Shown here one piece after another: positions 21,145 through 31,345 of a DNA stretch of 64,000 nt. The DNA is from Marchantia polymorpha subsp. ruderalis. Taxonomy: Eukaryota; Streptophyta; Marchantiopsida; Marchantiales; Marchantiaceae. The position numbers and the translations under genes are program-made. The stretch is from NCBI GenBank assembly GCA_037833965.1, contig AP031355.1, positions 12,797,501 through 12,861,500 of the forward strand. Reading direction: 5' to 3'. Within the stretch, counting starts at the first letter, position 1; each line of letters begins with the position of its first letter. Below the pieces are notes generated by a model. The model did not search any database. It was not told where the DNA came from and was given only the letters and a program-made list of their open reading frames with translations.

Positions 21145-24100
21145 TGGAATATTAGAGGTCTTTCTACAACCAAGTATGTGAGTGCTAATCCGATTTGGAA
21201 GATGGCGGACATCATCAACATTGTGGAGACGTGGGAACATGAGAGCAACACTATTGGAGAGATACCAGGGTTTACTTTGGTGGGATCCACTTGGAATCAG
21301 AGAAGTCAACGAGCTGGAAGAGGCTATGGCGGTATTGCTACTTTCATCAGATCTCAATTTCTACCTTTGATACATTTAGAAGGTCAGGATATTGGAGGTC
21401 AATATCATTGGCTTCGTCTTGGTTTGGTTGGAGGATCTTATAGTTATTTGGCTGTTTGTTACTTTGCACCATTGTCCATGCCTATCTACTCCACACGCAC
21501 TTGCAATCGGAGTCAACCATTCCATCGACTTATAGGAGATGTTCTCAATTATCAGAGCAAAGGTGAAGTTTTTCTGGTTGGAGATTTCAATGCTCGAATA
21601 GGTTGTGCACAATTTACTCAAGTTGGTGATCTCTTGAGTTCTCCCTCCTTTGAAGAACTTGAAGATAGTATGTGGTGTAGAAAGTCTTCTGATATTTGTA
21701 CAAATCCTTTGACAGAACACTTTCTAACCTTTGGAGCCACATGTAATTTGAAAGTTCTCAACGGTATCTCTCTCTTTCCCAACTCCCTTTCCAACACGTG
21801 CTTTTCTCCTACAGGTGTTAGCACCATTGATTATCTTCTATCTTCAGCCACTCATAGCTCTTTTATTTCGAAATTTGATATTCTAGAACCTCAGCCAGAG
21901 TCAGATCATGCACCTCTCTTATTTACTCTCTTGTTATCAAAAACAATCCCTCTCTCTCCATGCCATTCTGTTTTAGCTTCTCCCAAGTTTCGTTTAGATC
22001 CTAGTAAGAAAGAGTTGTACATGTTACATTTTCAAAACCTTTTGACTCACACTTCATGGAGCCTTGATCCACATACAGCGAGTGGGCAATTAATAGAGTT
22101 GCTCAAAGACACTGCTTCTAAGTTCTTTTTGCGGCACAAGGATCGAAGAGCTAGGGGGCTTCCTTGCAATGGATGGTTTGACTTGGATTGTAAGCAAGCG
22201 AGGATGAGATCAGTTGACAAGTCTTTGGATTTCCAAAGTCGGCTTACCTTGACAAGGCTTTACAAAGACTTGGTGAAGTCTAAAAAAAGAGCTTTTTTGA
22301 GGACGAAGCAGGAATCCTTGACAAAGGAGTTGATGGAGAATCCCAAATCCTTTTGGAGACGGTTAGCTGTAAGGTCTTCAAAACCTACTCTTGATCCCAA
22401 GAGTTTGATTGACTTTGCTGAAAAGCTTTATTTCTTTCCCAACGCTGCATCAATGCCTTGTTGTGAAGGAACATCAGGCTTATTTTCTGAATCAGAGGTG
22501 ATGACTCAAGTTAGAAAATTAGCAAATGGTAAATCGGAGGATTTGGATGGTCTCTCTATTGAACTTTTGAAGTGGGGAGGAGATCTTATTGGACCGAGAC
22601 TCACCAAAGCGTTAGAGAATGCAGCTATGTATGGTTTTCCTTCAGCTTGGTCATTACGGAAGATTGTGCCTATTCACAAGTCAGGAAGGAAGGACTTGGT
22701 GACAAACTATCGCACTATCATGGTGGGTAGTGTTTTTGCCAAGTTGTTTGGCAAATTGGTGGAGTCAAAGTTGAGCACATGGATTGAATCTCATCGAAAG
22801 AGAGCGCGGTTTCAAGCAGGCTTTCGCCCCACATACAACACCATTGACCATATCTTGGCTTTGCGTGTTTTATGGGAGAAATCGAAGGGCAATGGCAAAG
22901 CTTTGTTTTGCGCCTTCATTGATTTTAAGAAAGCTTTTGACACCGTACCTCGTGAGCTATTATGGGAAAGGCTGCAAGTCATTGGAGTACCATCAGATCT
23001 TCTAGCAGCTGTGGCCACGCTTTACCAATCTGTTCGAGCCAAGATCAACACTTCTCAAACTGAAGAGGTTTTGAGTACCATTGGAGTGATTCAAGGTTGT
23101 CCTCTCTCTCCTACTCTTTTTGGAGTTTTTATAGATGATATCGAAGAGTGGTTGGAGGCATGTGATAGTGAAGGTGTCAAGCTTGGAAACTTTGTTATCA
23201 AAGCTCTCTTGTATGCAGATGATATCATATTACTAGCACGTGATGCAATTAGTTTACAGAAACACCTATACACTTTGGCTAGCTTTTGTACCCAGAATCA
23301 GATGGAGGTAAATATAGAGAAGTCCAAAGTCATGATAGTGGGCACTAGATCCAAGTTTTCCTTCTATTACCAGGATCTACAATTAGAAGAGGTGAAGAGT
23401 TATAAATATCTAGGTATTGATTTTTCTAATGATTATAGTTGGGCACTTTGTGTGCAAAAGAGAGTAGAAGGTGGTTACAAAGCTCTATATTCATTGCTAA
23501 ATCGGTGTAGAAGGGCTCATCTTGTGTCTTGGAGTCTTAGGAAATTTTTACTCAGAAGCTTAGTGTTGCCGGTAGTATTGTATGGAACCCAAGTGTGGGG
23601 TCCTGGTTGTAAGAAGACAGGATGGGAGCGTGTGGAGAGGGTGCAGAAGATATTTCTACAAGAAGAATTGGGTAAATGGTAAATGGTAAATAGATCAAGC
23701 CCGTGGGACCCAAAGGGTCAAAAGGCTAAAAAACACAATACAAACAATCCAACTCCAAACAAGGAGAGAACCAAAAGAACCCCCTAGCTAGTGCCCAAAG
23801 CACTAGAACGGTAACTAATAATATCTCTAATGTAACAACCTAAATCATAAGGCTCGAGTTGAAGTAGAGAAAAGAAATTCTCGACATCAACTTTATGCGC
23901 CACTCGAATCTCTACATACCTAGAACAAGTAAGAAATACATGCTCTTCATCCTCAACTTTTCTTCCATCACATAGCCTACAAATACGTTCACTCCTATCA
24001 ATGTTCAACCAACGCCCTTCTTCAATCCCAAGACTATGGGATCCAGTTCTATGTCTAGCAATAATATGACGTAAAGAAGTAGATATCTCTGCAAGTAAGG

Positions 24101-24771
24101 GTGTGAGAAACCAAACCTCATATGCTATTCTTCTTGCGGAAACAGGTTGTTTACCTCTAGAGGCTAAAGCTCTATACTTGACCATCACTTACATCACAAG
24201 GGTGAGATCTCTTGATGCTTCTCGCCTTCCTCCTCAGGCTTTGAGTGTCACACGTGCCAAAGGATGGTTAGCGGATGTGATAACTTGGTCTTTGAGGTGG
24301 AATGTGACGGAACGCGATTGGGACCTACAACCTATAGCACTACGTGAACGTCTAAAGGAGGAGTTTCTGAACATTATTTGGAGCAAGCGCGGCACCAAGA
24401 TGCAGTTTTATCAACTTCATGTGAATCCTATGCTTGTTTATTGTGAACAGGATTACCTACTTGCAGGAATCTCTACGTCCTTACGTCATCTTATTGCTAG
24501 GCATAGAACTGGATCTCATAGGCTAGGAATTGAGGAAGGACGTTGGCTTAATATTGATAGGAGTCAACGTATTTGTAGGCTATGTGATGGAAGAGAAGTT
24601 GAGGATGAAGAGCATGTATTTCTTACATGTACTAGATATGCAGAGATTAGAGTGACTCATAATATAGATGTAGAGAATTTTTATTCTTTGTTACAGTTAG
24701 TTCCTTTTGATTTAGGTTGTAATATTAGGGACATTATTAGTTATCGTTCTAGTGCTCTTGGCACTAGCTAG
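21142..24771 (+). pseudogene. LINE-B ORF2 (endonuclease-reverse transcriptase), split by insertion
   Basis: The ATG at 21142 gives MWNIRGLSTTKY, matching the N-terminal endonuclease motif; the frame also extends upstream to the ORF1 stop. Endonuclease motifs are WNIRG, ETWEH, GDFNARIG, STID and SDHAP. RT motifs are FIDFKKAFDT, QGCPLSP and YADD. The first part ends at QEELG (23673). After the 425-bp insertion the frame resumes at about 24103 with VRNQTSYAILL and ends at 24771 with the zinc motif intact. Removing the insertion would leave an open frame of about 1,070 codons. As it stands the copy is broken after RT motif C. Confidence 0.85.
23674..24098 (-). mobile_element. LINE-D 3' fragment inserted in LINE-B ORF2
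   Basis: This 5'-truncated fragment is antisense to its host. The tail is at 23674-23694, followed by the 3' UTR and an ORF2 C-terminal remnant ending at 23784. GGGT occurs at both edges (23670-23673 and 24099-24102), a candidate 4-bp target duplication. The insertion is shared with the second copy of the locus (54966-55390), so it predates the duplication. It sits at the same LINE-B position as the longer insertion at 10466-11238. Confidence 0.85.
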
Positions 24772-24890
24772 GGTTTGGCCTTTGGGGTCTTTTCCCTTGT
24801 TTGTGGCTGTCGCTTGTATTGTGTTTTTCAGCCTTTTGACCCTTTGGGTCCCCCGGGCTTGATCTATTACCATTTACCATTTACCATTTA

Positions 24891-25115
24891 TCTTTCTTTC
24901 CCAACTCTCACTCCAATACATGTTTTTCCTCTACTGGTGTTAGCACTATAGATTATCTTTTGTCCTCTGCCACTAATAGTTCATTTATCTCAGCGTTTGA
25001 TATTCTAGAGCCTCAACCAGAATTAGATCATACACCTCTTTTATTTACTCTTTTGCTGCCAACGTCAATCCCTCTCCCTACATACTATGTTTCTACTTCC
25101 CCCAAGTTTTGTTTA
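24891..25115 (+). mobile_element. LINE-C endonuclease fragment
   Basis: Follows the LINE-B tail directly and matches LINE-C ORF2 from the SFFPNSHSN region through the SDHTPLLF segment, here with E to L at the SDH motif (ELDHTP). It continues at about 26130 after an antisense LINE-A insertion. The equivalent at 56183 is not interrupted. Confidence 0.8.
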
Positions 25116-26129
25116 AATGGTAAATGGTAAATGGTAAATAGATCAAGCCCGTGGGACCCAAAGGGTCAAAAGGCTAAAAAACACAATACAAACAATCCAA
25201 CTCCAAACTAGGAGAGAACCAAAAGAACCCCCTAGCTAGTGCCCAAAGCACTAGAACGGTAACTAATAATATCTCTAATGTAACAACCTAAATCATAAGG
25301 CTCGAGTTGAAGCAGAGAAAAGAAATTCTCGACATCAACTTTATGCGCCACTCGAATCTCTATATATCTAGTACAAGTAATAAACACATGCTCTTCATCC
25401 TCAACATTTCTCCCATCACATAGCCTACAAATCCGTTCACTCCTATCAATATTCAACCAACGTCCTTCCTCAATTCCAAGCCTATGAGATCCTGTTCTAT
25501 GCCTCGCAATAATATGACGTAAAGATGTAGCAATCTCTGCAACAAGGTACCCTTGCTCACAATAAATAAGCATAGGATTCACATGAAGTTGATAAAACTG
25601 CATTTTAGTGCCTCCTCTCCTCCAAATGATGTTGAGAAACTCCTCCTTAATACGCTCGCGAAGGGCCATAGGTTGCAGATCCCAATCCAATTCCGTCACA
25701 TTCCACCTCAAAGACCAAGTCATCACATCTGCAAACCATCCCTTGGAACGTGTGGCACGCAAAGCATGAAGAGGAAGTCGAGAAGCATCAAGAGATCTCA
25801 CCCTTCTAATATAAGTGATGGTCAAGTAGAGAGCTTCAGCCTCAAGAGGTAGACAACCGGTTTCCGCAAGAAGAATAGCATAAGGAGTTTGGTTCCTTAC
25901 ACCTAACTCTTCTTGTAAGAAGATCTTTTGCACCCTCTCCACACGCTCCCAACTTGTCTTCTTACTGCCAGGACCCCACACTTGTGTCCCATATAGAACC
26001 ACCGGCAACACTAAACTCCTAAATAAAAATTTCCTAAGACTCCAAGATACTAGATGGGCTCTTCTACATCGATTTAACAATGAATATAGAGCTTTGTAAC
26101 CAGCTTCTACTCTCTTTTGTACTCTCTTT
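25116..26129 (-). mobile_element. LINE-A copy 7, antisense, 5' truncated, inserted in LINE-C
   Basis: The tail is at 25116-25138 and the 3' UTR at about 25139-25231. The ORF2 remnant reads on the minus strand from about 26125 to 25232, starting after RT motif C. It is absent from the duplicated locus at 56.4 kb, so it inserted after the duplication. The left junction reads GTTTAAATGG, where target TTTA overlaps the tail unit. At the right, CTCTTTT filler precedes the resumed LINE-C. Confidence 0.88.
25232..26125 (-). pseudogene. LINE-A ORF2 C-terminal remnant
   Basis: An open minus-strand frame from the VQKRVEAGYKALYSLLN segment to the C-terminal GTS, with an intact zinc motif (CRLCDG...HVFITC). 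It has no RT catalytic motifs, so it is inactive. The sequence is close to copy 1 at 1-3057. Confidence 0.82.
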
Positions 26130-27170
26130 TAGATGCTAGTAAAAAGCAACTTTATAGTGAACATTTCCAAGACCTCTTGACTTGTACAACTTGGAGCCTT
26201 GATCCACATACATCTAGTTTGCAACTAACAGAGTTGCTCCAAAACTCTGCTTCTAAGTTCTTTTTGAGACATAAGACCAGGAGAGCTAGAGGTCTTCCTT
26301 GCAATGGATGGTTTGACTTTGATTGCAAGCAAGCGAGGGCGAGATCACTTGATAAATCCTTGGATCTTCACAATCGGTTGATTATGACAAGACTTTACAA
26401 AGACTTGGTGAAGTCCAAGAAACAAGCATTTTTGAGGCAGAAGCAAGAGTGCTTGACAAAGGAGCTCTTGGAGAATCCCAAATCCTTTTGGAGGCGGTTG
26501 GCAGTACGATCTTCAGAATCAGATCATACACCTCTTTTATTTACTCTTTTGTTGCCAACGTCAATCCCTCTCCCTACATGTCACTATGTTTCTACTTCCC
26601 CCAAGTTTTGTTTAGATGCTAGTAAGAAGCAACTTTATAGTGAACATTTCCAAGACCTCTTGAAAATGAATTCCTATGCTGAAGCTACCAAGTCTGCTCA
26701 TATCTCTTTCTGTCAAGAGCAAGAGATTGAAAAGGCTAGTCAATTTGCTCGTATGAAGAATGTGAGGATTTCGGGTCTACCTGAATCTGAGAAGGAAGAG
26801 GTGAAGAGTGTGGTCACCAAGTTTTTGACTGAAACACTTGATGTTCCTAATCCGGATTTGGCTCATGCTTATCGTATTGGCAACAAAGGCACACAACCTC
26901 GTGCCATTATTGTTAAGTTTGTGGATCAAGCTCAACGTGATATGGCTTTAGCTAACAAGGCCATTCTCAAGGGACGGAGGATTTGGTTAGATCCAGATCT
27001 TACACCTCTTCAAGTTGAAGCAAGGAGGAAGGAGCTTGCAAAAGTCAAAGAAGCTCAAGATGCAGGTTTTGTAGCTTATCTACGTGATAGTCAAGCTATT
27101 ATCACCAAGAGGAGGAGACAATCATCAACCTAGCAATCCAAGAGATTGAGGGTGTTGATGTGGAACATAA
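26130..27170 (+). mobile_element. Rearranged LINE-C: ORF2 linker, ORF2 endonuclease tail and ORF1 joined in one frame
   Basis: Three LINE-C pieces follow each other: the ORF2 linker (LYSEHFQDLL to RRLAVRSS, to about 26517); an earlier ORF2 segment again (SDHTPLLF to LYSEHFQDLL, 26518-26662), a direct duplication; then ORF1 from NSYAEATKSAHISF to its stop at 27133. The LINE-C ORF2 start follows for about 37 bases, up to GTGGAACATAA at 27170. The junctions keep one open frame. The same arrangement is present at 56401-57443. Confidence 0.8.
26135..27133 (+). pseudogene. Chimeric LINE-C ORF2/ORF1 open frame
   Basis: About 332 residues are open across two internal junctions. The N-terminal part is the region between endonuclease and RT. 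The middle repeats the SDHTP endonuclease end. The C-terminal half is ORF1 (RMKNVRISGLPE, RAIIVKFVDQ, RRIWLDPDLTP) ending QSST. No single domain except the ORF1 RNA-binding core is complete. It has no credible start of its own. The open frame is most likely recency, although retention in both duplicated loci is notable. In the second locus the LINE-C piece has a stop at 56507-56509. Confidence 0.65.
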
Positions 27171-27698
27171 CAGATGACAAGTGCGGATAGTCCTAGATTG
27201 CATGAGGTGGTCGAAAGCTTAGATTTGAAGATCAAATCCTACGCTGAAGCTACAAAGGCTGCTCAAATCTCTTTTTGTCAAGAACAAGAGATTGAAAAGT
27301 CCAACCAGCTTGCACGTAGAAAGAATGTGAGAATTTCAGGTTTACCTGAAATAGAGAATGAAGATGTCAAGAGTGTTGTCACCAAGTTTTTGGATGAAAC
27401 ACTTCAGGTTTCCAATGCAGAATTGGCTCAAGCTTTTCGTATTGGAAACAAGGGAGCTCAATCTCGTGGTATTATAGTGAAGTTTGTCAATCAAACTCAA
27501 CGTGATGTTGCCTTGGCTAATAAGGCTATGTTAAAGGGACGTAGAATATGGTTGGATCCCGATCTGACTCCTCTACAAGTGGAAGTTAGGAGAAAGGAGC
27601 TTGCGAAGGTAAAAGAGGCTCAAGAATCGGGTTTTGTTGCTTATTTACACGATGGGAGAGCAATCGTTACTCAGAGGAGGAGGGTGTCGTCAACATAG
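27171..27698 (+). pseudogene. LINE-A ORF1, N-terminus missing
   Basis: The frame is open from QMTSADSPRLHEVVES to TAG at 27696-27698. The coiled-coil start is missing, but the RNA-binding core (RRKNVRISGLPE...RGIIVKF) and C-terminal domain are complete. The stop is followed by CAATCCGAG and the in-frame GTGTTGGTGTGG of ORF2. Confidence 0.82.
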
Positions 27699-27716
27699 CA
27701 ATCCGAGAAGATAAGG

Positions 27717-28499
27717 GTGTTGGTGTGGAATATCCGAGGACTTTCAACAACAAAGTATGTGAGTGCTGCTCCGATTTGGAAGATGGCTGACGTCATCAAC
27801 ATTGTGGAGACTTGGAAACATGAAAGCAATACTATTGCTGAGTTGGAAGGGTTTACCTTGGTGGGGTCGACATGGAACCAGAGAAGACAACATGCGGGAA
27901 GGGGTCAAGGAGGTATTGCTACTTTCATCAGGTCTCATCTTCTACCTCTCATACATCTAGAAGCTCAAGATGTTGGTGGACAGTATCATTGGCTACGTCT
28001 CGGGGTGGTTGGAGGATCTTATTGCTATTTGGCAATTTGTTATTTTGCACCATTGTCCATGGGCATCTACTCAACACGCTTTTGCAACCGAAGTGAACCA
28101 TTCCATCGGCTTATTGAAGATGTTCTTAGATTCCAAAGTAAAGGGGATGTCTTTCTTGCTGGAGATTTCAATGCTCGTATACGTTGTGCTCAATTTACTC
28201 AATTTAGTGATCCCTTGGCTTCTTCTATGTTTGAAGAAATTTACGATAGCTTGTGGTCTAGAACCTCTTTTGATCCTTCCACAAACTCTTTGACAGAACT
28301 TTTTTTGACATTTGGAGCCACTTGTAACTTGAAGGTTCTCAATGGAACCTCTCGCTTTCCCAACTCTCAGTCCAATACTTGTTTTTCCCCTACCAGTGCT
28401 AGCACAATAGATTTTCTCTTGTCTTCCTTGGTTAGTACCTCTCTGATCTCCAATTTTGATGTTCTGGATCCTCAACCTGAATCAGATCATGCACCTCTT
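27717..28499 (+). pseudogene. LINE-A ORF2 endonuclease part
   Basis: Contains WNIRG, ETWKH (K for E relative to other copies), GDFNAR, STID and SDHAP, then runs into host sequence. RT is missing. As in all LINE-A copies the first codon of the conserved region is GTG, not ATG. The substitution LTELFLTFG for LTEHFLTFG is shared with 57990-59062. Confidence 0.82.
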
Positions 28500-29002
28500 C
28501 GTGTGCATGAGAGTGCTGGGCATGAATTATCTTGCACTGCGCACAAGTAGCAACAGAAATATCACTCCGAGATCTGGAGCAATCAACACCAACTCAGGGA
28601 GATTGTGCAAAGTGGAAGTAGGAGGATGCTGGAGCTCGGGACAAGCGATGGGAATCAAAATTGACACAGAATACCAGGATTCTAGTACCAAGCTAAATCG
28701 TAGACCGTGTGGCAAAAAGGACTTCACGTCTATCAAGGCTCGATGTGCACTAGTGATCGAAGTGAGTGGACAAGATGATAGCTCTGCAAAAGTACCTGAA
28801 ATCAAGTTCTCAGCAAAGATGGCGCGATGTGAAAGCAAAATGTCATAGAATGCATGATATTGCAGATTTCTCAGATGCGATGAACTCTGGGTTGTGGAAA
28901 AACTGAATGTACAGTTGTACTGGGAGACTGCAAATCTAGCTGCATCAAGACCAACGGGAAGACAGACACTACGATGGCTAGCACGGGGAAAGAGTATGCA
29001 CA
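28500..29002. other. Host-like non-LINE segment
   Basis: No similarity to any LINE part. Open frames exist on both strands (about 200 residues on the minus strand across the right edge), but no domain is recognisable, and the longer one runs into LINE-A antisense sequence. The last ~20 bases (GGGGAAAGAGTATGCAC) match the start of the old host repeat at 32554-32570. This suggests host DNA into which LINE-A copy 9 inserted. Confidence 0.6.
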
Positions 29003-30641
29003 CATGGTTGGTAGTGTTTTTGCCAAGTTGTTTGGGAAGTTGGTAGAATCGAAGTTGAGCACATGGACAGAGGATTTTCAGAAGAGAGCAAAGGGCCAAG
29101 CCGGTTTTCGTCCTACATACAACACTATTGACCATATTTTGGCCTTACGTGTTTTATGGGAGAAATCCAAGGGCAATGGGAAAGTTTTATTTTGTGCCTT
29201 CATCGATTTGAAGAAAGCTTTTGATACTGTTCCTCGAAAGCTTTTATGGAAAAGACTACAAGACATTGGAGTACCGGCTAATCTACTCGGAGCTGTGGCC
29301 ACTTTATACACTTTAGTTCGAGCTAAGATTGATGCCTCTCAGCCTCAAGAGATCTCGAGCACCATTGGAGTTATTCAAGGTTGTCCTCTCTCTCCTACTC
29401 TATTCGGAATATTCATAGATGATATAGAAAGGTGGTTGGATGATTGTGAGAGTAAAGGAGTCAAACTTGGAGACTTTGTGATCAAAGCTCTTTTGTATGC
29501 AGAAGATATCATATTACTAGCACCATTTACCATTTACCATGATGCAATTAGTTTACAGAAACACCTTGATACTTTGGCTATCTTTTGTACTCGAAATCAG
29601 ATGGAGGTCAATCTGGAAAAATCAAAGATCATTCTTGTGGGCACTAGATCCAAGTTCTCTCTCTTTTACAAGGGACTAGAATTGGAACAAGAGAAGAGTT
29701 ACAAATATTTAGGCATTGATTTTTCTCAGAATTATAGTTGGGCACTTTGTGTACAAAAGAGAGTAGAAGCTGGTTACAAAGCTCTATATTCATTGTTAAA
29801 TCGATGTAGAAGAGCTCATCTAGTATCTTGGAGTCTTAGGAAATTTTTATTTAGGAGTTTAGTGTTGCCGGTGGTTCTATATGGGACACAAGTGTGGGGT
29901 CCTGGCAGTAAGAAGACAAGTTGGGAGCGTGTGGAGAGGGTGCAAAAGATCTTCTTACAAGAAGAGTTAGGTGTAAGGAACCAAACTCCTTATGCTATTC
30001 TTCTTGCGGAAACCGGTTGTCTACCTCTTGAGGCTGAAGCTCTCTACTTGACCATCACTTATATTAGAAGGGTGAGATCTCTTGATGCTTCTCGACTTCC
30101 TCTTCATGCTTTGCGTGCCACACGTTCCAAGGGATGGTTTGCAGATGTGATAACTTGGTCTTTAAGGTGGAATGTGACGGAATTGGATTGGGATCTGCAA
30201 CCTATGGCCCTTCGCGAGCGTATTAAGGAGGAGTTTCTCAACATCATTTGGAGGAGAGTAGGCACTAAAATGCAGTTTTATCAACTTCATGTGAATCCTA
30301 TGCTTATTTATTGTGAGCAAGGGTACCTTGTTGCAGAGATTGCTACATCTTTACGTCATATTATTGCGAGGCATAGAACAGGATCTCATAGGCTTGGAAT
30401 TGAGGAAGGACGTTGGTTGAATATTGATAGGAGTGAACGGATTTGTAGGCTATGTGATGGGAGAAATGTTGAGGATGAAGAGCATGTGTTTATTACTTGT
30501 ACTAGATATATAGAGATTCGAGTGGCGCATAAAGTTGATGTCGAGAATTTCTTTTCTCTGCTTCAACTCGAGCCTTATGATTTAGGTTGTTACATTAGAG
30601 ATATTATTAGTTACCGTTCTAGTGCTTTGGGCACTAGCTAG
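29003..30641 (+). pseudogene. LINE-A ORF2 RT part with mutated active site
   Basis: About 546 residues are open from the RT N-terminal region to GTS. The catalytic YADD reads YAED, and six residues (PFTIYH) replace the arginine shortly after it, because 18 bases made of tail heptamers replace three bases at 29523-29540. It is therefore predicted to be catalytically dead although the frame is open. Other substitutions include AIFCTRN for ASFCTRN. Confidence 0.85.
29523..29540 (+). repeat. Heptamer-tail sequence inside RT coding region
   Basis: Two and a half TTTACCA units replace the CGT codon that other copies have after LLA. The frame is kept (net +15 bases). No 3' UTR accompanies it. Confidence 0.8.
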
Positions 30642-30756
30642 GGGGTTCTTTTGGTTCTCTCCTAGTTTGGAGTTGGATTGTTTGTATTGTGTTTTTTAGC
30701 CTTTTGACCCTTTGGGTCCCACGGGCTTGATCTATTTACCATTTACCATTTACCAT

Positions 30757-31345
30757 CCTCTTCAATCAGATCTTCTCATTGAATCGTGTGAGCGATCAAG
30801 GCAATGACAACATTTGAACACAAAAATCGTGTTCTTTCATACTCTGTGATTGGAACATGATGTTACAAGGTCAGAGTAGATCTTGACTTTGTTGTGAAAG
30901 CGGAGAGGAAACGTGGGTGAATGCGTCAGTGTGACAGTATTCTCGATGACGTCACATTCACAACTTCCATACAACTTTCTTCTTTATTAATTCATTTATC
31001 TGGAATGTTCGATCAGTTCGAACAAGTGGACCTACTCTGACAGCTGAGTGGCACATGCGTAAATGGTAAATGGTAAATGGTAGTAGTAATAAGCATCTTA
31101 AGTAGTCAGTTGTAATAAGCATCTTACGTTTTTTCTTACTTTTAACCCAGAACAGTTGTGCACATAATTGTAAATACCTTGTAGGATCAGAAAAAACTGA
31201 CAAGCTTTTTGGGATTTTACTAACTATGGTATCGACGAAATATGTGCAGAGGATACCAATACTCGAGGTTATCAACTGCTGCTATGATTGTTCTTCTACC
31301 CCAGCTGTGTCAAGTATGTGAATGCATGCACAGTTTGGAGGTATT
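30757..31345 (+). repeat. Old diverged host repeat, copy 1
   Basis: Aligns by eye, with many differences, to 32570-33090. Shared landmarks in order: TTCAAT.AGATCT...CATTGAA..GTGTGAGCGAT; GTCA.AGTAGATCTTGACTT.GTTGTG; GTCAGTGTGA; GGCACATGCG; CTTGTAGG.TC.GAA; CGAGGTT.TC.A.TGCTG.TATGAT; TCAAG.ATGTGA...CATGCACAGTT. A solo LINE tail (31062-31083) and a short local duplication (AATAAGCATCTTA) lie inside it. No coding capacity recognised. Confidence 0.65.
31062..31083 (-). repeat. Solo LINE heptamer tail
   Basis: Three TAAATGG units, antisense orientation, stand without any LINE 3' UTR after GGCACATGCG. The related host repeat has GGCACATGCGCTGTAGG at the same place without them. Confidence 0.75.

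Larger units (their letters stand above)
18977..24890 (+). mobile_element. LINE-B copy 2, essentially full length
   Basis: A 5' UTR array of 348-bp monomers (18977-20379) runs directly into the ORF1 ATG at 20380. ORF1 ends at 21117. ORF2 starts at about 21142 and ends at 24771. The LINE-B 3' UTR, stem-loop and tail reach about 24890. A 425-bp antisense LINE-D piece interrupts ORF2 at 23674-24098. Without that insertion both ORFs appear open. This is the most complete element in the window. Confidence 0.88.
27171..28499 (+). mobile_element. LINE-A copy 8: ORF1 and endonuclease, truncated at both ends
   Basis: Starts within ORF1 at CAGATGACAAGTGCGG, fused to the LINE-C ORF2 start. ORF1 runs 27171-27698 and ORF2 from 27717 to the SDHAPL segment at 28499, where it breaks into unrelated DNA. 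In the duplicated locus (57444-59062) the element continues further, so the break at 28499 marks the right edge of homology between the two loci. Confidence 0.85.
29003..30756 (+). mobile_element. LINE-A copy 9, 5' truncated, in host repeat
   Basis: Begins at the MVGSVFAKLFGKL segment just before the RT core and ends with 3' UTR, stem-loop and three TTTACCA units. The host repeat appears to continue on the right: the left flank ends GAGTATGCAC, the right flank starts CTCTTCAATCAGATC, and the other repeat copy reads GAGCATGCACCGTCTTCAATTGGATC without interruption. Confidence 0.85.

Noticed and set aside
28527-29135. 202-residue minus-strand ORF as a host gene
   Set aside because: It runs across the host/LINE-A junction at 29003, so part is antisense LINE. 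The rest shows no recognisable domain.
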